Below are positions 16,365-25,751 of a DNA stretch of 64,000 nucleotides, one piece after another. Location of the stretch: contig CAVQBC010000003.1 of the NCBI GenBank assembly GCA_963710665.1, forward strand, positions 1,486,800-1,550,799, in the 5' to 3' direction. Position 1 is the stretch's first letter. Each line of letters starts with the position of its first letter. A model generated the notes under the pieces. That model ran no database searches. It saw only the letters and a program-made list of their open reading frames with translations, and was not told where the DNA came from. This stretch comes from CAVQBC01 sp963710665 (GTDB taxonomy: Bacteria > Actinomycetota > Thermoleophilia > Solirubrobacterales > Solirubrobacteraceae). A program made the translations under genes and the position numbers.

Positions 16365-17987
16365 ATGGCAAGCCAGACCAACGGCTCCACCACGCAGGTG
16401 TCCTCGCCCTGGCCGGCGGGCGCCGGCGTCAGCCGCACCGAGCTCGACCCCACCTCGTTCCTGCGTCGCAGCGCGTCGATCCATCCGGAGCGCGTGGCGG
16501 TGATCGACGGCGAGCGGCGGATCACCTACGCCCAGCTGCGCGAGCGCGTGAACCGGCTCGCCTCGGCGCTGCGCCGGCACGGGCTCGAGCGCCACGACCG
16601 CGTCGCTGCGCTGTGCCCCAACGTGCCGGCCCTGCTGGAGCTCCATCACGCCGTGCCGGCGGCCGGCGGCGTCCTCGTCGCGATCAACACGCGGCTCGGC
16701 CCGCAGGAGATCCGCTACATCGTCGAGCACTCCGGGGCGCGCGTGCTGTTCGCCGACGCGGAGCTCATCCCGTACGCGGCCGGCCTGCCAACGGGCGTCG
16801 AGGTCGTGCGCGTCGGGGACGCCGACGGCGCGGACCCCTACGAGCGCCTGCTCGCCGACGGCGACCCGGAGGGCGTGCCCTCGCTGCTGCTCGACGAGGA
16901 GGAGCCGATCGCCATCGACTACACGTCGGGGACGACCGGGCGCCCGAAGGGCGTGGTCTACACCTACCGCGGCGCCTACCTCAACGCGCTCGGCGAGGTC
17001 ATCGAGGCCGAGCTCGGCCACCACCCGGTGTACCTGTGGACGCTGCCGATGTTCCACTGCAACGGCTGGTGCTTCCCGTGGGCGGTCACCGCCGCGGGCG
17101 GGACGCACGTGTGCCTCCGCCGCCCGGATCCGGAGGACGTCTGGCGGGCGATCCACGAGCTGGGGGTCACGCACTACTGCGGCTCGCCCACCGTGCAGCT
17201 GGGGCTGGTCAACCACCCGGACGCCGCGCGGTCCGAGCGGCGCGTGACGGCGCTCGTCGCCGCGGCGCCGCCGTCGCCCAGGCTGCTCTCCCGCCTCGAG
17301 GCGCTGAACATCCACGTCGTCCACGTCTACGGGCTGACGGAGACCTACGGGCCCCACACGGTGTGCACCTGGCGGGACGGCTGGGCGGAGCTGCCGGTCG
17401 AGCGCCGGGCCGCCCTGCTGGCGCGCCAGGGGCAGGGCTACACGACGGCCGACGCGGTGCGGGTGGTCGACGAGGACATGCACGACGTGCCCCGCGACGC
17501 CGCGACCATGGGCGAGGTCGTGATGCGCGGCAACAACGTCATGGCGGGCTACTTCCGCGATCCCGAGACCACCGAGCACGCGTTCCGGGGCGGCTGGTTC
17601 CACTCGGGCGACCTCGCGGTGTGGCACCCCGACGACGCCATCGAGCTGCGCGACCGCGGCAAGGACCTGATCATCTCCGGCGGCGAGAACATCTCCTCGA
17701 TCGAGGTCGAGCAGACGATCTGCGCACATCCCGCGGTGAACGAGTGCGCGGTGGTGGCCATCCCCGACGACCGCTGGGGGGAGCGCCCGAAGGCGTTCGT
17801 CAGCCTCGCGGACGGCGCCACGGCCACCGAGGCGGAGATCATCGCGTTCTGCCGCGAGCGCCTCGCGCACTACAAGTGCCCCGACGCGGTCGTCTTCGGC
17901 CCGCTGCCCAAGACGTCGACCGGGAAGGTCCAGAAGTTCGTGCTCCGCGAGCCGGAGTGGGCCGGCCGGGAGCGGCGGATCAACTAG
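16365..17987 (+). CDS. Acyl-CoA synthetase (AMP-forming), acyl-activating enzyme family
   Basis: 540 aa. Motif A is DYTSGTTGRPKG near residue 187. The adenylate-binding motif VYGLTETYGP, the GDL motif (FHSGDLAVW) and the C-terminal catalytic lysine in KTSTGKVQK are all present, so the enzyme looks intact. It activates a medium or other acid to acyl-CoA through an acyl-AMP. RBS AAGGAGG (16351-16357) supports the start. Specificity is not readable. Confidence 0.92.
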   Translation: MASQTNGSTTQVSSPWPAGAGVSRTELDPTSFLRRSASIHPERVAVIDGERRITYAQLRERVNRLASALRRHGLERHDRVAALCPNVPALLELHHAVPAAGGVLVAINTRLGPQEIRYIVEHSGARVLFADAELIPYAAGLPTGVEVVRVGDADGADPYERLLADGDPEGVPSLLLDEEEPIAIDYTSGTTGRPKGVVYTYRGAYLNALGEVIEAELGHHPVYLWTLPMFHCNGWCFPWAVTAAGGTHVCLRRPDPEDVWRAIHELGVTHYCGSPTVQLGLVNHPDAARSERRVTALVAAAPPSPRLLSRLEALNIHVVHVYGLTETYGPHTVCTWRDGWAELPVERRAALLARQGQGYTTADAVRVVDEDMHDVPRDAATMGEVVMRGNNVMAGYFRDPETTEHAFRGGWFHSGDLAVWHPDDAIELRDRGKDLIISGGENISSIEVEQTICAHPAVNECAVVAIPDDRWGERPKAFVSLADGATATEAEIIAFCRERLAHYKCPDAVVFGPLPKTSTGKVQKFVLREPEWAGRERRIN

Positions 17988-18068
17988 ATGGGTGATTCCG
18001 CGGCCGCGCGGTTGACTGGTGGATGCTGGGCGCCGCCAGGCGACCGTGGGGTCGCGGGATCACCCATC
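17987..18068. terminator. Inverted repeat between convergent genes (possible bidirectional terminator)
   Basis: GATGGGTGAT at 17987-17996 pairs perfectly with ATCACCCATC at 18059-18068. A second pairing is possible: TGACTGG at 18013-18019 with CCAGTCA at 18068-18074. There is no T-tract. It fills the gap between the convergent synthetase and phosphatase genes and could end both transcripts or be a small mobile relic. Confidence 0.4.
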
Positions 18069-18071
18069 CAG

Positions 18072-18827
18072 TCAGCCGATGCGCGCGACGACGGCGGTGG
18101 CGTCATCGCTGCCGCCGCGCGCACGGGCGCGCATGACGAGCCGCTGGGCGATCTCCTCGGCCGGCAGGTCGAGCCCGAGCAGCCAGGAGATCTCGGCGTC
18201 GGAGATCTCGCGGGCGACGCCGTCGGTGCACAGCAGGACGACGTCGCCGGGGACGAGCGCCACGGCGCGCAGCTGGGGCTTCGCCGGCGCGGCGCCGCCG
18301 ATCCAGCGCGTGAGCACCGAGCGCAGCGGATGGCGCTCGGCGGCGACGGGGGTGAGGCGCCCGTCGCGCACGTACTCGGCGACCAGGGTGTGCTCGGCGC
18401 TGAGCCGGCGCAGGCGGCCGCCGCGCAACACGCCGGCGAAGCTGTCGCCGACGTGGGCGAGCGCGAGGGTGCCGTCCTCGACGAACGCCGCGGTCAGCGT
18501 GCAGGACAGGCCGCGCAGGCGCTCGTCGCGCTCGGCGTGGGCGTGCACGGCGGCCTCCGCGGAGGCGACGACGCCGGCGACGCGCTCGGTCGGCGCGCCG
18601 TCGACCGCCAGGCCGGCGCGGAGCGCCTGGACGGCGGCCCACGAGGCCACCTCGCCGCCTGGCCCGCCGCCCACGCCGTCGGCGACCGCGAGCAGCGGCG
18701 GGGCGGCGAGCCAGGCATCCTCGTTGTGGGTCCGAGCCGGCCCGGCCGCGCTGGCCGCCGCCGCGTCGATCACGCCGGCGGGGGCAGAGCCGGCGGGGTG
18801 GACGGGGACCGTGGAGCGCTGGGCCAT
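18072..18827 (-). CDS. PP2C-family protein serine/threonine phosphatase
   Basis: 251 aa, about the length of minimal bacterial PP2C (PstP/Stp catalytic) domains. Metal-binding motifs in order are RTHNEDAW, VADGVGG, GDSFAG, CTDGV and GSDDATAVV. It dephosphorylates Ser/Thr-phosphoproteins in the cytosol; no membrane anchor is present. No kinase gene is adjacent. Confidence 0.9.
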   Translation of the reverse strand: MAQRSTVPVHPAGSAPAGVIDAAAASAAGPARTHNEDAWLAAPPLLAVADGVGGGPGGEVASWAAVQALRAGLAVDGAPTERVAGVVASAEAAVHAHAERDERLRGLSCTLTAAFVEDGTLALAHVGDSFAGVLRGGRLRRLSAEHTLVAEYVRDGRLTPVAAERHPLRSVLTRWIGGAAPAKPQLRAVALVPGDVVLLCTDGVAREISDAEISWLLGLDLPAEEIAQRLVMRARARGGSDDATAVVARIG

Positions 18828-18913
18828 GCCCGCATGGTCGGCCAGGGCGCTGAAGGCTTTATGTGTCCTGCCTCAGCGTCTCCTCAAGACTGGTGCGAGC
18901 GGCTCGCGCGTGC

Positions 18914-19942
18914 TCAGCCGGCCGAGCGCAGGTGCTCGGCGAGCAGCGCGGCGAAGCGGTCCGGACGCTGGGTGAACGCGAAGTGCCCGGTGTCCTCGAG
19001 GACCTCCTCGCGGACCGGGCCGTCGTAGCGGGCGAGCAGCGCGCGGGTCTGCGCGACCATCGGCTGGGCCGGGCAGACGTCTTCGCCGGGCCACCCGGGC
19101 ACGGCGCCGAGCGCGCCGAGATGGCCGAGGTCGACGAGTGACGCGTCCGAGATGACCGCGTCGCGGTCGGCGCGCACCCACAGCACGGGCACGCCGCGCA
19201 CCCGGCCGTCGGCCAGCGCGGTCAGGTCGCAGTAGCGCGAGGACACCGCGTTGAGCACGCCGCGCTCCCCGGGCGCGACGCCGGGCCAGTGCTCGGACGG
19301 GGTCGCGTCGCCCGGGTAGTGGTCGTCGCCGATGCGGGTCGCGAACATCGCCGCGAGGATCTCCTCCTCGTCGCGGACCGCGTCCGGGGAGGGGAAGAAC
19401 AGCGTTCGGATGACGTTGCGCGGCGAGAGCTGGTGCTCGGTGCCGCGGTCGCCGTCGCGCAGCCGCTGCACGAGCTCCGGCGCGGCGCACCCGCCGCCCG
19501 AGCCGGCGTGGTCGGGCGCGTGCGGCGTGCCGTCCGCGCCTGTGCCGCCGAACCCGAAGGGCGACACCGGCGCGACGAGCGCGAGCGAGCGCACGAGCTC
19601 CGGGCGGTCGATCGCCACCTGCATCGCGACGCCGCCGCCGAGCGAGTGCCCGGCCAGGTGCACGGGGCCCAGCTCGAGTGCCTCGATCAGCGCCACGACG
19701 TCGTCGCTGTAGTCCCGCACCCCGCGGCGCGCGTCGACCGGCGCGGGCTCCGACTCGCCGAAGCCGCGCAGGTCGGGCGCGATCCCGCGCACGCCGGCGG
19801 GCAGAAGCCCGAGCTGCTCGCGCCACACGGCGCCGGACGAGAGGTTGCCGTGGAGGAGGACCACGGTCCCGCCGCCCTCGTCGGAGCCGGCGTTCCACAG
19901 GTGCGTCCGCAGCCGCGCGGTGGAGACCACGCGTCCGGTCAC
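18914..19942 (-). CDS. Alpha/beta hydrolase
   Basis: 342 aa from GTG at 19942; the open frame extends upstream but the fold begins here. Oxyanion motif HGNLSSGAVW, nucleophile elbow GHSLGGGVAM (Ser), and C-terminal histidine in DTGHFAF are all present. A proline/glycine-rich cap lies in the middle. Substrate unknown. It is divergent from the secreted-protein gene at 20037. Confidence 0.85.
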   Translation of the reverse strand: MTGRVVSTARLRTHLWNAGSDEGGGTVVLLHGNLSSGAVWREQLGLLPAGVRGIAPDLRGFGESEPAPVDARRGVRDYSDDVVALIEALELGPVHLAGHSLGGGVAMQVAIDRPELVRSLALVAPVSPFGFGGTGADGTPHAPDHAGSGGGCAAPELVQRLRDGDRGTEHQLSPRNVIRTLFFPSPDAVRDEEEILAAMFATRIGDDHYPGDATPSEHWPGVAPGERGVLNAVSSRYCDLTALADGRVRGVPVLWVRADRDAVISDASLVDLGHLGALGAVPGWPGEDVCPAQPMVAQTRALLARYDGPVREEVLEDTGHFAFTQRPDRFAALLAEHLRSAG

Positions 19943-20036
19943 GCGTTCACGACTGCCCGATCGGTCAGGTGACGTCCGGCGGGCCGCTGCGATCCTTTCC
20001 GGTCTGCCACCAACGACATGGATGTCTGTTGCCCTT

Positions 20037-20969
20037 ATGACCCCAGTTACGACTTCTAGCGCCCGCAGGCTGATCGTACTCGGCTCGCTGGCGCTCGCCG
20101 CCGCCTTCCCCGCGGCGGCCGCGGCGCAGGCGCCGCCCCTGCCCGGTCCGCCGCCCGGCGCCGGCTCCAACCTCCCGTCCCCGCCGACGGCGGGCACGCC
20201 GCCGCTCCAGCAGCCCGCGGCCCCGCCGGCAAGCCTCCAGAGCGCCTCGAGCGGGCCGAGCCTGCTGAACGGCAAGGCCACGGTCGGCAAGTCGTCGCGG
20301 CGCTTCAGCCTGCAGGTGTTCTGCAACGCCAACGGCACCGTGCGCGTGACCTCCCCCGACGTCGCCAACGGCTCGTTCGCCCAGGGGCGCTACAAGTGCC
20401 AGTCGCGCCAGGGCAAGGCGAGCCTGAAGGTGTCCTCGAAGGTCGCGCGGCGGCTGGCGAAGCTGCGCACGGTGGTCGCCCAGGCGACGATCAAGCAGGG
20501 CGGCAAGAGCACGCGCAACTCGCTGACCCTGCAGTCCGGCGATCAGAAGACCGAGGATTTCTGGACGGACGGGCGCCTGCAGTGCTCGCCGCTGGGCACG
20601 ACCTCGCCCGAGTCCTACGTCATCGCGCCCAACTTCACCGCCAACCCGTCGATCGTCATCAGCTACCGCCCGTGGGTCGCGTGGTACACGCCGAGCGGCG
20701 GCTGGCACTGGCGCGGGGTCCGCGGGGAGCGCGCGAGCAGTTGGTACAACTGGACCGCCACGGTCAAGGGCATCGCGGAGTGGGTGGTGCCCGGCGGCGG
20801 GATCAACCCGTGGATCTGGGGGCCGATCAGCGTCCCCGCCGGCGCCGGCACCTATGCCGTGGCGGCGTTCGAGCTGATCTACTGGATCGGCGGGCGCCCC
20901 TCGTGGAGCTGGAAGTACGTGAAGTCCGGCACGCTGCAGCCGACCGACACGTACTGCGTCTACCCGTAG
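20037..20969 (+). CDS. Secreted tryptophan-rich protein of unknown function
   Basis: 310 aa from ATG at 20037. A signal peptide (RRLIVLGSLALAAAFPAAAA) is followed by a Pro-rich linker (residues about 30-65), a basic domain with two cysteines, and a C-terminal domain with many Trp and Tyr residues (VAWYTPSGGWHWRG, IGGRPSWSW). This resembles a cell-surface or carbohydrate-contacting domain, but no family is recognised. It ends 4 nt before the convergent YihY gene. Confidence 0.7.
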   Translation: MTPVTTSSARRLIVLGSLALAAAFPAAAAAQAPPLPGPPPGAGSNLPSPPTAGTPPLQQPAAPPASLQSASSGPSLLNGKATVGKSSRRFSLQVFCNANGTVRVTSPDVANGSFAQGRYKCQSRQGKASLKVSSKVARRLAKLRTVVAQATIKQGGKSTRNSLTLQSGDQKTEDFWTDGRLQCSPLGTTSPESYVIAPNFTANPSIVISYRPWVAWYTPSGGWHWRGVRGERASSWYNWTATVKGIAEWVVPGGGINPWIWGPISVPAGAGTYAVAAFELIYWIGGRPSWSWKYVKSGTLQPTDTYCVYP

Positions 20970-20973
20970 GCGG

Positions 20974-21891
20974 TCACTCGATGGGCGCCGGCTCGCGATG
21001 GGCGGCCGGCGCCTTCGCCCGTTCGTCGATGACGGCGTCGAGCTCGGCGCCGAACAGGAACGACATGGCCGCGAACCACACCCACAGCATCAGGATGATG
21101 AGCGCCGCGAAGGCACCGTAGGTGACGTTGTAGCGGCTGAAGTTGCCGAGGTAGATCGAGTAGCCGACGGTGCTCGCGAGCCACAGGCCGACGGCCACGA
21201 GGTGCCCGGGCGTCAGCAGGCGGAACGGGCGCCGGGCGCCCGTCGGGCCGGCCCAGCTCACCAGCGCGACGCCGACCAGCGCGAGTACCGCGGCGAGCGG
21301 CCAGCGGCCCATCTCCCAGAGCCCGCGGCCCCCCTTGTCGATGCCGATCGCGTCGAGCAGGTCGCTGACCAGGCCGCCGGTGAGGAAGACCAGGGCTGCG
21401 AGCACGAGCCCGCAGCCGACGAGGCCCACCGTCCACCCGAAGTCCATCACGCGCTTGCCGAGGGGGCGGCCGACGCGGCCGGCGCCATGGATCTGGTCCA
21501 TGGCCCGCCCGGCGTCGGTGAACACCTTCGAGGCGCCGTAGAGCAGCGTGACCAGGCCGGCGATACCGAGGCTGCCGGCCGACTCGGGCGCCGCCTCGAA
21601 CGCCTTGTCGAGCAGGTCGCGCAGGACGTCGGTGACGGAGCTCGAGGCGCCGGCGTCGCCCGCGGCGTCGGTCAGCGCCTTGATCGTGTCGGCATCTCCG
21701 AACAGCCGCAGGGCCGAGGCCGCGATCAGCACCACCGGGATCAGCGAGAAGAGGGCGTAGAACCCCAGCGAGGCGGCGCGCTCGTTCATGCCGTCGTCGA
21801 TGAAGCGGCGGACCGCCGCCCCGACCACGGTGCGCTCGGAGCGGGCCAGCGCGGTCTGGGCGAGGGCCCGGGAACGCTCGATGCGGTTCAT
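20974..21891 (-). CDS. YihY/virulence factor BrkB family inner-membrane protein
   Basis: 305 aa. N-terminal amphipathic region, then about six membrane helices. The family hallmark ERAASLGFYALFSLIPVVL lies near residues 37-56 and YGAFAALIILMLWVW near residue 265. Once mis-called RNase BN; its role is unsettled, possibly envelope integrity or transport. The ATG overlaps the TGA of the MMPL gene, so both are made from one leftward mRNA. Confidence 0.9.
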   Translation of the reverse strand: MNRIERSRALAQTALARSERTVVGAAVRRFIDDGMNERAASLGFYALFSLIPVVLIAASALRLFGDADTIKALTDAAGDAGASSSVTDVLRDLLDKAFEAAPESAGSLGIAGLVTLLYGASKVFTDAGRAMDQIHGAGRVGRPLGKRVMDFGWTVGLVGCGLVLAALVFLTGGLVSDLLDAIGIDKGGRGLWEMGRWPLAAVLALVGVALVSWAGPTGARRPFRLLTPGHLVAVGLWLASTVGYSIYLGNFSRYNVTYGAFAALIILMLWVWFAAMSFLFGAELDAVIDERAKAPAAHREPAPIE

Positions 21892-24050
21892 CGGGCGGTG
21901 CGCACCGGGGTGGCCGCCTCGGTGCGCTCGTGCAGCGCGTGGGCTCCGCCCGCCGGGCCGGACGGCCACCAGACGCGGTCGCCGATCAGCTCGACGACGG
22001 CCGGGACCATGATGGTCCGCACCACGAACGTGTCGAGCAGGATCCCGAGCGCGACCATGAAGCCGAGGTCGAACACGAAGGTGATCGGCAGTGTCATCAG
22101 CACCGAGAACGTCCCGGCCAGGATGATGCCCGCGCTCGTGATCACGGGGCCGGTCGCGGCGAGCGCGCGCAGCATCCCCTCGCGCGTGCCGTGGTGGCGC
22201 GCCTCCTCGCGGACGCGGCTCATGAGGAAGATCGTGTAGTCGACGCCGAGCGCGGTGAGGAAGATGAACGCGTAGGTGGGCAGGGACCCGTCGATCCCCT
22301 CGTCGCCGAGCACGTAGCGGAAGAACAGGATCGAGAAGCCGAGCGTGCCGAGGAACGACAGCACGACCGACCCGATCAGCAGCAGCGGCGCCAGCAGCGC
22401 GCGCAGCAGCACCGCGAGGATCACGAAGATGACGAGCAGCGCCAGCGGGACGATCATCCGCAGGTCGCGGGCCGCGGTGCGGTTGAAGTCGGCCTGCACC
22501 GCGCTGCCGTCGCCCACCAGCGCGCGCACGCCGGGCGGCGCGCGCTCGGCGCTCTCGCGCAGCGCGTCGACGCGCTCGAGCGCCGCGGCGTGGAACGGGT
22601 CGTCCCGGAAGACCACGCCGAGCTGGGCGATCCGCCCGTCGGTGGAGCGCCCGACGGGCTCGACCGCCACCACGCCGGGCACGGCGGCCAGGCGACGCCG
22701 CACGGCCACGACGTCGGCCGGGCGCGCCGGGCCGTCCTCGCGGATGACGAGCACGGTGGTGGGGAAGAGCGCGCCTGCCGGGAAGGCGCGGCGGAGGAGC
22801 TCGAAGCCGGTCGCGCTCTCGGTCTGCTTCTTGAATGCGCCCTCGACGCTGTAGTCCTCCTGGTAGGCGAGCAGGCCGAGGGCGCCCGCGCCGAACAGCG
22901 CGACCGTGACCGCGAGCGCCGCCCCCGGGCGGTGCAGGACGCGCTCGCCGACGCGCCGCCACACTCCCACGCGCTCGGCCTCCCCGCCGTCCTCGGCCGG
23001 CTCGACCAGATGCCGCCGCGGCCAGAACCCGCGCCGCCCGCAGATCGTCAGCAGCGCCGGCAGCAGCGTGAGCCCCGCCGTCAGCGCCACGGCGACCCCG
23101 ATCGCGGAGACGGGTCCGAGCGAGTGCGTGCTGCCGACCTGCGCGAGCAGCAGCACGAGCATCGTCAGCGCGACGGTCAGCCCGCTGGCGAGGATCGCGG
23201 GCCCGCTGCGCCCGAGGGCGGCCTCCATCGCGTCGTGCTTGTCGGCGTGGCTGCGCAGCTCCTCGCGGTAGCGCGCGACCAGCAGCAGGCAGTAGTCCGT
23301 GCCCACCCCGAACATCAGGACGATGAGGATGCTCGTGCCGTTGTCCGACACCGTCGCGCCCGAGCGCGCGTAGAGATAGACGAGGCCCTGGGCGATCCCG
23401 TAGGCGAAGCCGACCACCACCAGCGGGATCAGCGCGATCACCGGCGAGCGGTAGATCAGGCCGAGCAGGACGAGCACGAGCGTGACCGTGACGAGCAGGA
23501 CCTTGACGTCGATCGACGAGAAGATCTCCTCGAAGTCCGCGTTGAACCCGAGCGGGCCGGTCACCGCGACCTTCAGGCCGCCGCCGCCCGGCGAGCCCGC
23601 GATCTCACGCAGCGTCTTGCCCCATTCCGCCAGGCGCCGGTTGTCGTCGGGCAGCTGGACCACCGCGTAGGCGACGGACCCGTCGGGGCTGACGAGGCTC
23701 GACGGCGCGCCTGGAGCGAACGGAACGGCGGGGGGCGCCGCCAGGGGGAGCGCGCGGGCCGCGCGGCGGGCGTCCCGGACGATGCGGCGGCGGTCCGCCG
23801 GGGTCAGCCCGCCGGGGCGCTCGTAGACGACGAGGCCGCTGACCGTGTCGCCGCCGCGGAAGCGCTCCTCCTGGAGCCGCAGCACCTCGGTGGACTCCGC
23901 GTTGGCGGGGAGGAAGCTCTCCGTGCGGTTGTCCGTGACGTCCGAGAGCTTCGAGCCCAGCGGAGCGAACGCGACCAGCAGGACGATCCAGCCCAGGACC
24001 ACGAGCCACTTGCTGCGCCGGCCGGCCGCGATCCGTGCGAGCGTGCTCAC
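21888..24050 (-). CDS. MMPL-family RND transporter
   Basis: 720 aa from GTG at 24050. Two homologous halves, each with a periplasmic loop and about six membrane helices. The proton-relay Asp-Tyr pairs typical of MmpL proteins are visible as VGTDYCLLLV (first half) and LGVDYTIFLM (second half). The family exports lipids or hydrophobic compounds using the proton gradient. No lipid-synthesis gene is adjacent, so the substrate is unknown. Translationally coupled to the YihY gene. Confidence 0.92.
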   Translation of the reverse strand: MSTLARIAAGRRSKWLVVLGWIVLLVAFAPLGSKLSDVTDNRTESFLPANAESTEVLRLQEERFRGGDTVSGLVVYERPGGLTPADRRRIVRDARRAARALPLAAPPAVPFAPGAPSSLVSPDGSVAYAVVQLPDDNRRLAEWGKTLREIAGSPGGGGLKVAVTGPLGFNADFEEIFSSIDVKVLLVTVTLVLVLLGLIYRSPVIALIPLVVVGFAYGIAQGLVYLYARSGATVSDNGTSILIVLMFGVGTDYCLLLVARYREELRSHADKHDAMEAALGRSGPAILASGLTVALTMLVLLLAQVGSTHSLGPVSAIGVAVALTAGLTLLPALLTICGRRGFWPRRHLVEPAEDGGEAERVGVWRRVGERVLHRPGAALAVTVALFGAGALGLLAYQEDYSVEGAFKKQTESATGFELLRRAFPAGALFPTTVLVIREDGPARPADVVAVRRRLAAVPGVVAVEPVGRSTDGRIAQLGVVFRDDPFHAAALERVDALRESAERAPPGVRALVGDGSAVQADFNRTAARDLRMIVPLALLVIFVILAVLLRALLAPLLLIGSVVLSFLGTLGFSILFFRYVLGDEGIDGSLPTYAFIFLTALGVDYTIFLMSRVREEARHHGTREGMLRALAATGPVITSAGIILAGTFSVLMTLPITFVFDLGFMVALGILLDTFVVRTIMVPAVVELIGDRVWWPSGPAGGAHALHERTEAATPVRTAR

Positions 24051-24130
24051 CGGCGCATGATCGTGGGCCGCAGGGCGGCGTGCAAACGGGCGGGACGACG
24101 GCCCGCTCCGACCCCGGATAGGCTGCGCGC

Positions 24131-24466
24131 GTGGACGACCTCGGCGGCCGGATCGCGTACCTCGCCCTCCGGGAGGGCGTGGCGGTCTACGACCGCGACG
24201 GCGAGCGGATCGGCATCGTCGAGCACGTGGTCGCCGACGACAGCGTGGACATCTTCGACGGCGTGGTCGTGCGCGTGCGGCCGGCGCCCGGCCACCATCG
24301 CTTCGCCGACGCCGAGCAGATCGCCGAGCTGCGGGAGCGCGGCGTGGTGCTGTCGGTCGACTCCGGCGCGCTGCACCCCGTCCGCAACGACCACCCGCGG
24401 GGGGAGAGCCCGCTCGAGGCCCGGCTGCGGCGCGCCTGGGACCGGCTCAGCGGCCGCGACGCCTAG
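24131..24466 (+). CDS. PRC-barrel-like domain protein
   Basis: 111 aa from GTG. Residues about 12-45 (REGVAVYDRDGERIGIVEHV) match the PRC-barrel beta pattern, followed by a charged helical tail. Such proteins are often stress-related or RNA/photosystem-associated in other phyla; here no specific role can be read. Divergent from MMPL with 80 nt between starts. Confidence 0.7.
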   Translation: MDDLGGRIAYLALREGVAVYDRDGERIGIVEHVVADDSVDIFDGVVVRVRPAPGHHRFADAEQIAELRERGVVLSVDSGALHPVRNDHPRGESPLEARLRRAWDRLSGRDA

Positions 24467-24481
24467 GTCGAACGCGCGGCG

Positions 24482-24766
24482 CTACGCGCGATCGTCCAGC
24501 AGCGAGCACACCGCGACCCCGCCGACGGCGAGGAGCGGCAGCCCGACCCACAGCGCCGCGGCGAGCAGCACGGCCGACCCCGTGCTGAGGGCGCCGAGCA
24601 GCGAGGCGACCCCGATGACCGGTAGCGCCACGGCCGCTATCGCGGCGCAGACGAGCAGGATCCCGAGGCCGCGCGTGGCCACGGAGCGTGCCAGGTGGCC
24701 GCGGGGGCGCGCGCGAAGCAGCGCCGGCCGTCGACCGGTGAGATTGTCTTCAGTCAGGACCGCCAT
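24482..24766 (-). CDS. Small membrane protein
   Basis: 94 aa from ATG at 24766 (the open frame extends to 24841). The basic N-terminus is followed by two hydrophobic helices (GILLVCAAIAAVALPVIGVA and LLAAALWVGLPLLAVGGVAV). No family recognised. Weak support beyond the membrane pattern and the lack of any competing gene. Confidence 0.45.
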   Translation of the reverse strand: MAVLTEDNLTGRRPALLRARPRGHLARSVATRGLGILLVCAAIAAVALPVIGVASLLGALSTGSAVLLAAALWVGLPLLAVGGVAVCSLLDDRA

Positions 24767-24861
24767 GGCGACCTGAAACGTGCTCGTCGGCTGGAACTTG
24801 CGCAAAGTCATCCCCCGCACCAATCGCTCGTGTGGAGACATACCCGGGTGTAGGCTCGGTA

Positions 24862-25749
24862 ATGCGGATGAGTCGTGCCGTCCTTGTCGCGCTGTGCCTC
24901 GCGCTTCTCCTCCCGGCCACCGCGCTGGGGCAGGGCCCGCGAGGCGGGAGCGCCGAAGACTGGGTCACCGTGACGGGGCCGGTGACCGTCGGCCCGAACC
25001 AGACGGTGGGCGACCTGATCGTCATCGACGGCGACGTCCGGGTGGACGGCCGCGTGCGCGGCGACCTGGTCGCGGTCAACGGCGACGTGCGGCTCTCGGG
25101 CACGGTCGGCGGCGACCTGATCACGGTGGCCAAGCGAGCGGTGCTGACGCCGGGCGCCCAGGTCGGCGGGGACCTCTCCTACTTCGGCGAGCGCCCGGTC
25201 GTCCCGCCCGGCGCGAAGGTCGAGGGCGACGTCACGCGGGTCACCCAGATCACCGATCCGCTCGGGTTCGTCGGCTTCTTCGCGCTGTGGCTCGCCGTCT
25301 CGGTCTCGGCGCTCGTGCTCGGGCTGCTCATGCTGTGGCTCGCGCCGGCAGCGCTGGACGCCACGATGCGCGCCGTCACCACCCGACCCTGGGCCACGAT
25401 CGGCTGGGGCGTGCTGCTGTTCTTCGGCCTCCCTGTCCTCGCCCTGCTCGCGCTCATCACGCTGGTGGGGGCGCCGCTCGGCGTCGCGCTCGGGCTGGCG
25501 CTGTGGCCGCTCTACGCGATGGGCTACACGACCAGCGCGTGGCTGCTCGGCCGGCGGCTCCTGCGGCCGCCCCGGGGGCGGGTCCTCGCGTTCTTCACCG
25601 GCCTGGTCATCCTGCGCGTGGTCTCGCTCGTGCCCTGGATCGGCGGCGTGATCTGGCTGGTCGGGACGGTCGTCGGGCTCGGGGCGCTCGCGGTGGCACT
25701 GTGGGAGGCGCGCCGCACGGCCGTGGGCGCGCAACCCGCGTCCGCCTGA
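24862..25749 (+). CDS. Bactofilin-like polymer-forming domain fused to a membrane domain
   Basis: 295 aa from ATG 24862. A signal peptide (LVALCLALLLPATALGQ) is followed at residues about 35-130 by short beta-helix rungs typical of bactofilins (GDLIVIDGDVRVDGRVRGDL, GDVRLSGTVGGDLITV). The C-terminal half has about four to five membrane helices. Such exported rung-plus-membrane proteins are known as polymer-forming cytoskeletal-like proteins, but this one is predicted to place the rungs outside. Function unknown. Confidence 0.75.
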   Translation: MRMSRAVLVALCLALLLPATALGQGPRGGSAEDWVTVTGPVTVGPNQTVGDLIVIDGDVRVDGRVRGDLVAVNGDVRLSGTVGGDLITVAKRAVLTPGAQVGGDLSYFGERPVVPPGAKVEGDVTRVTQITDPLGFVGFFALWLAVSVSALVLGLLMLWLAPAALDATMRAVTTRPWATIGWGVLLFFGLPVLALLALITLVGAPLGVALGLALWPLYAMGYTTSAWLLGRRLLRPPRGRVLAFFTGLVILRVVSLVPWIGGVIWLVGTVVGLGALAVALWEARRTAVGAQPASA

Positions 25750-25751
25750 CG

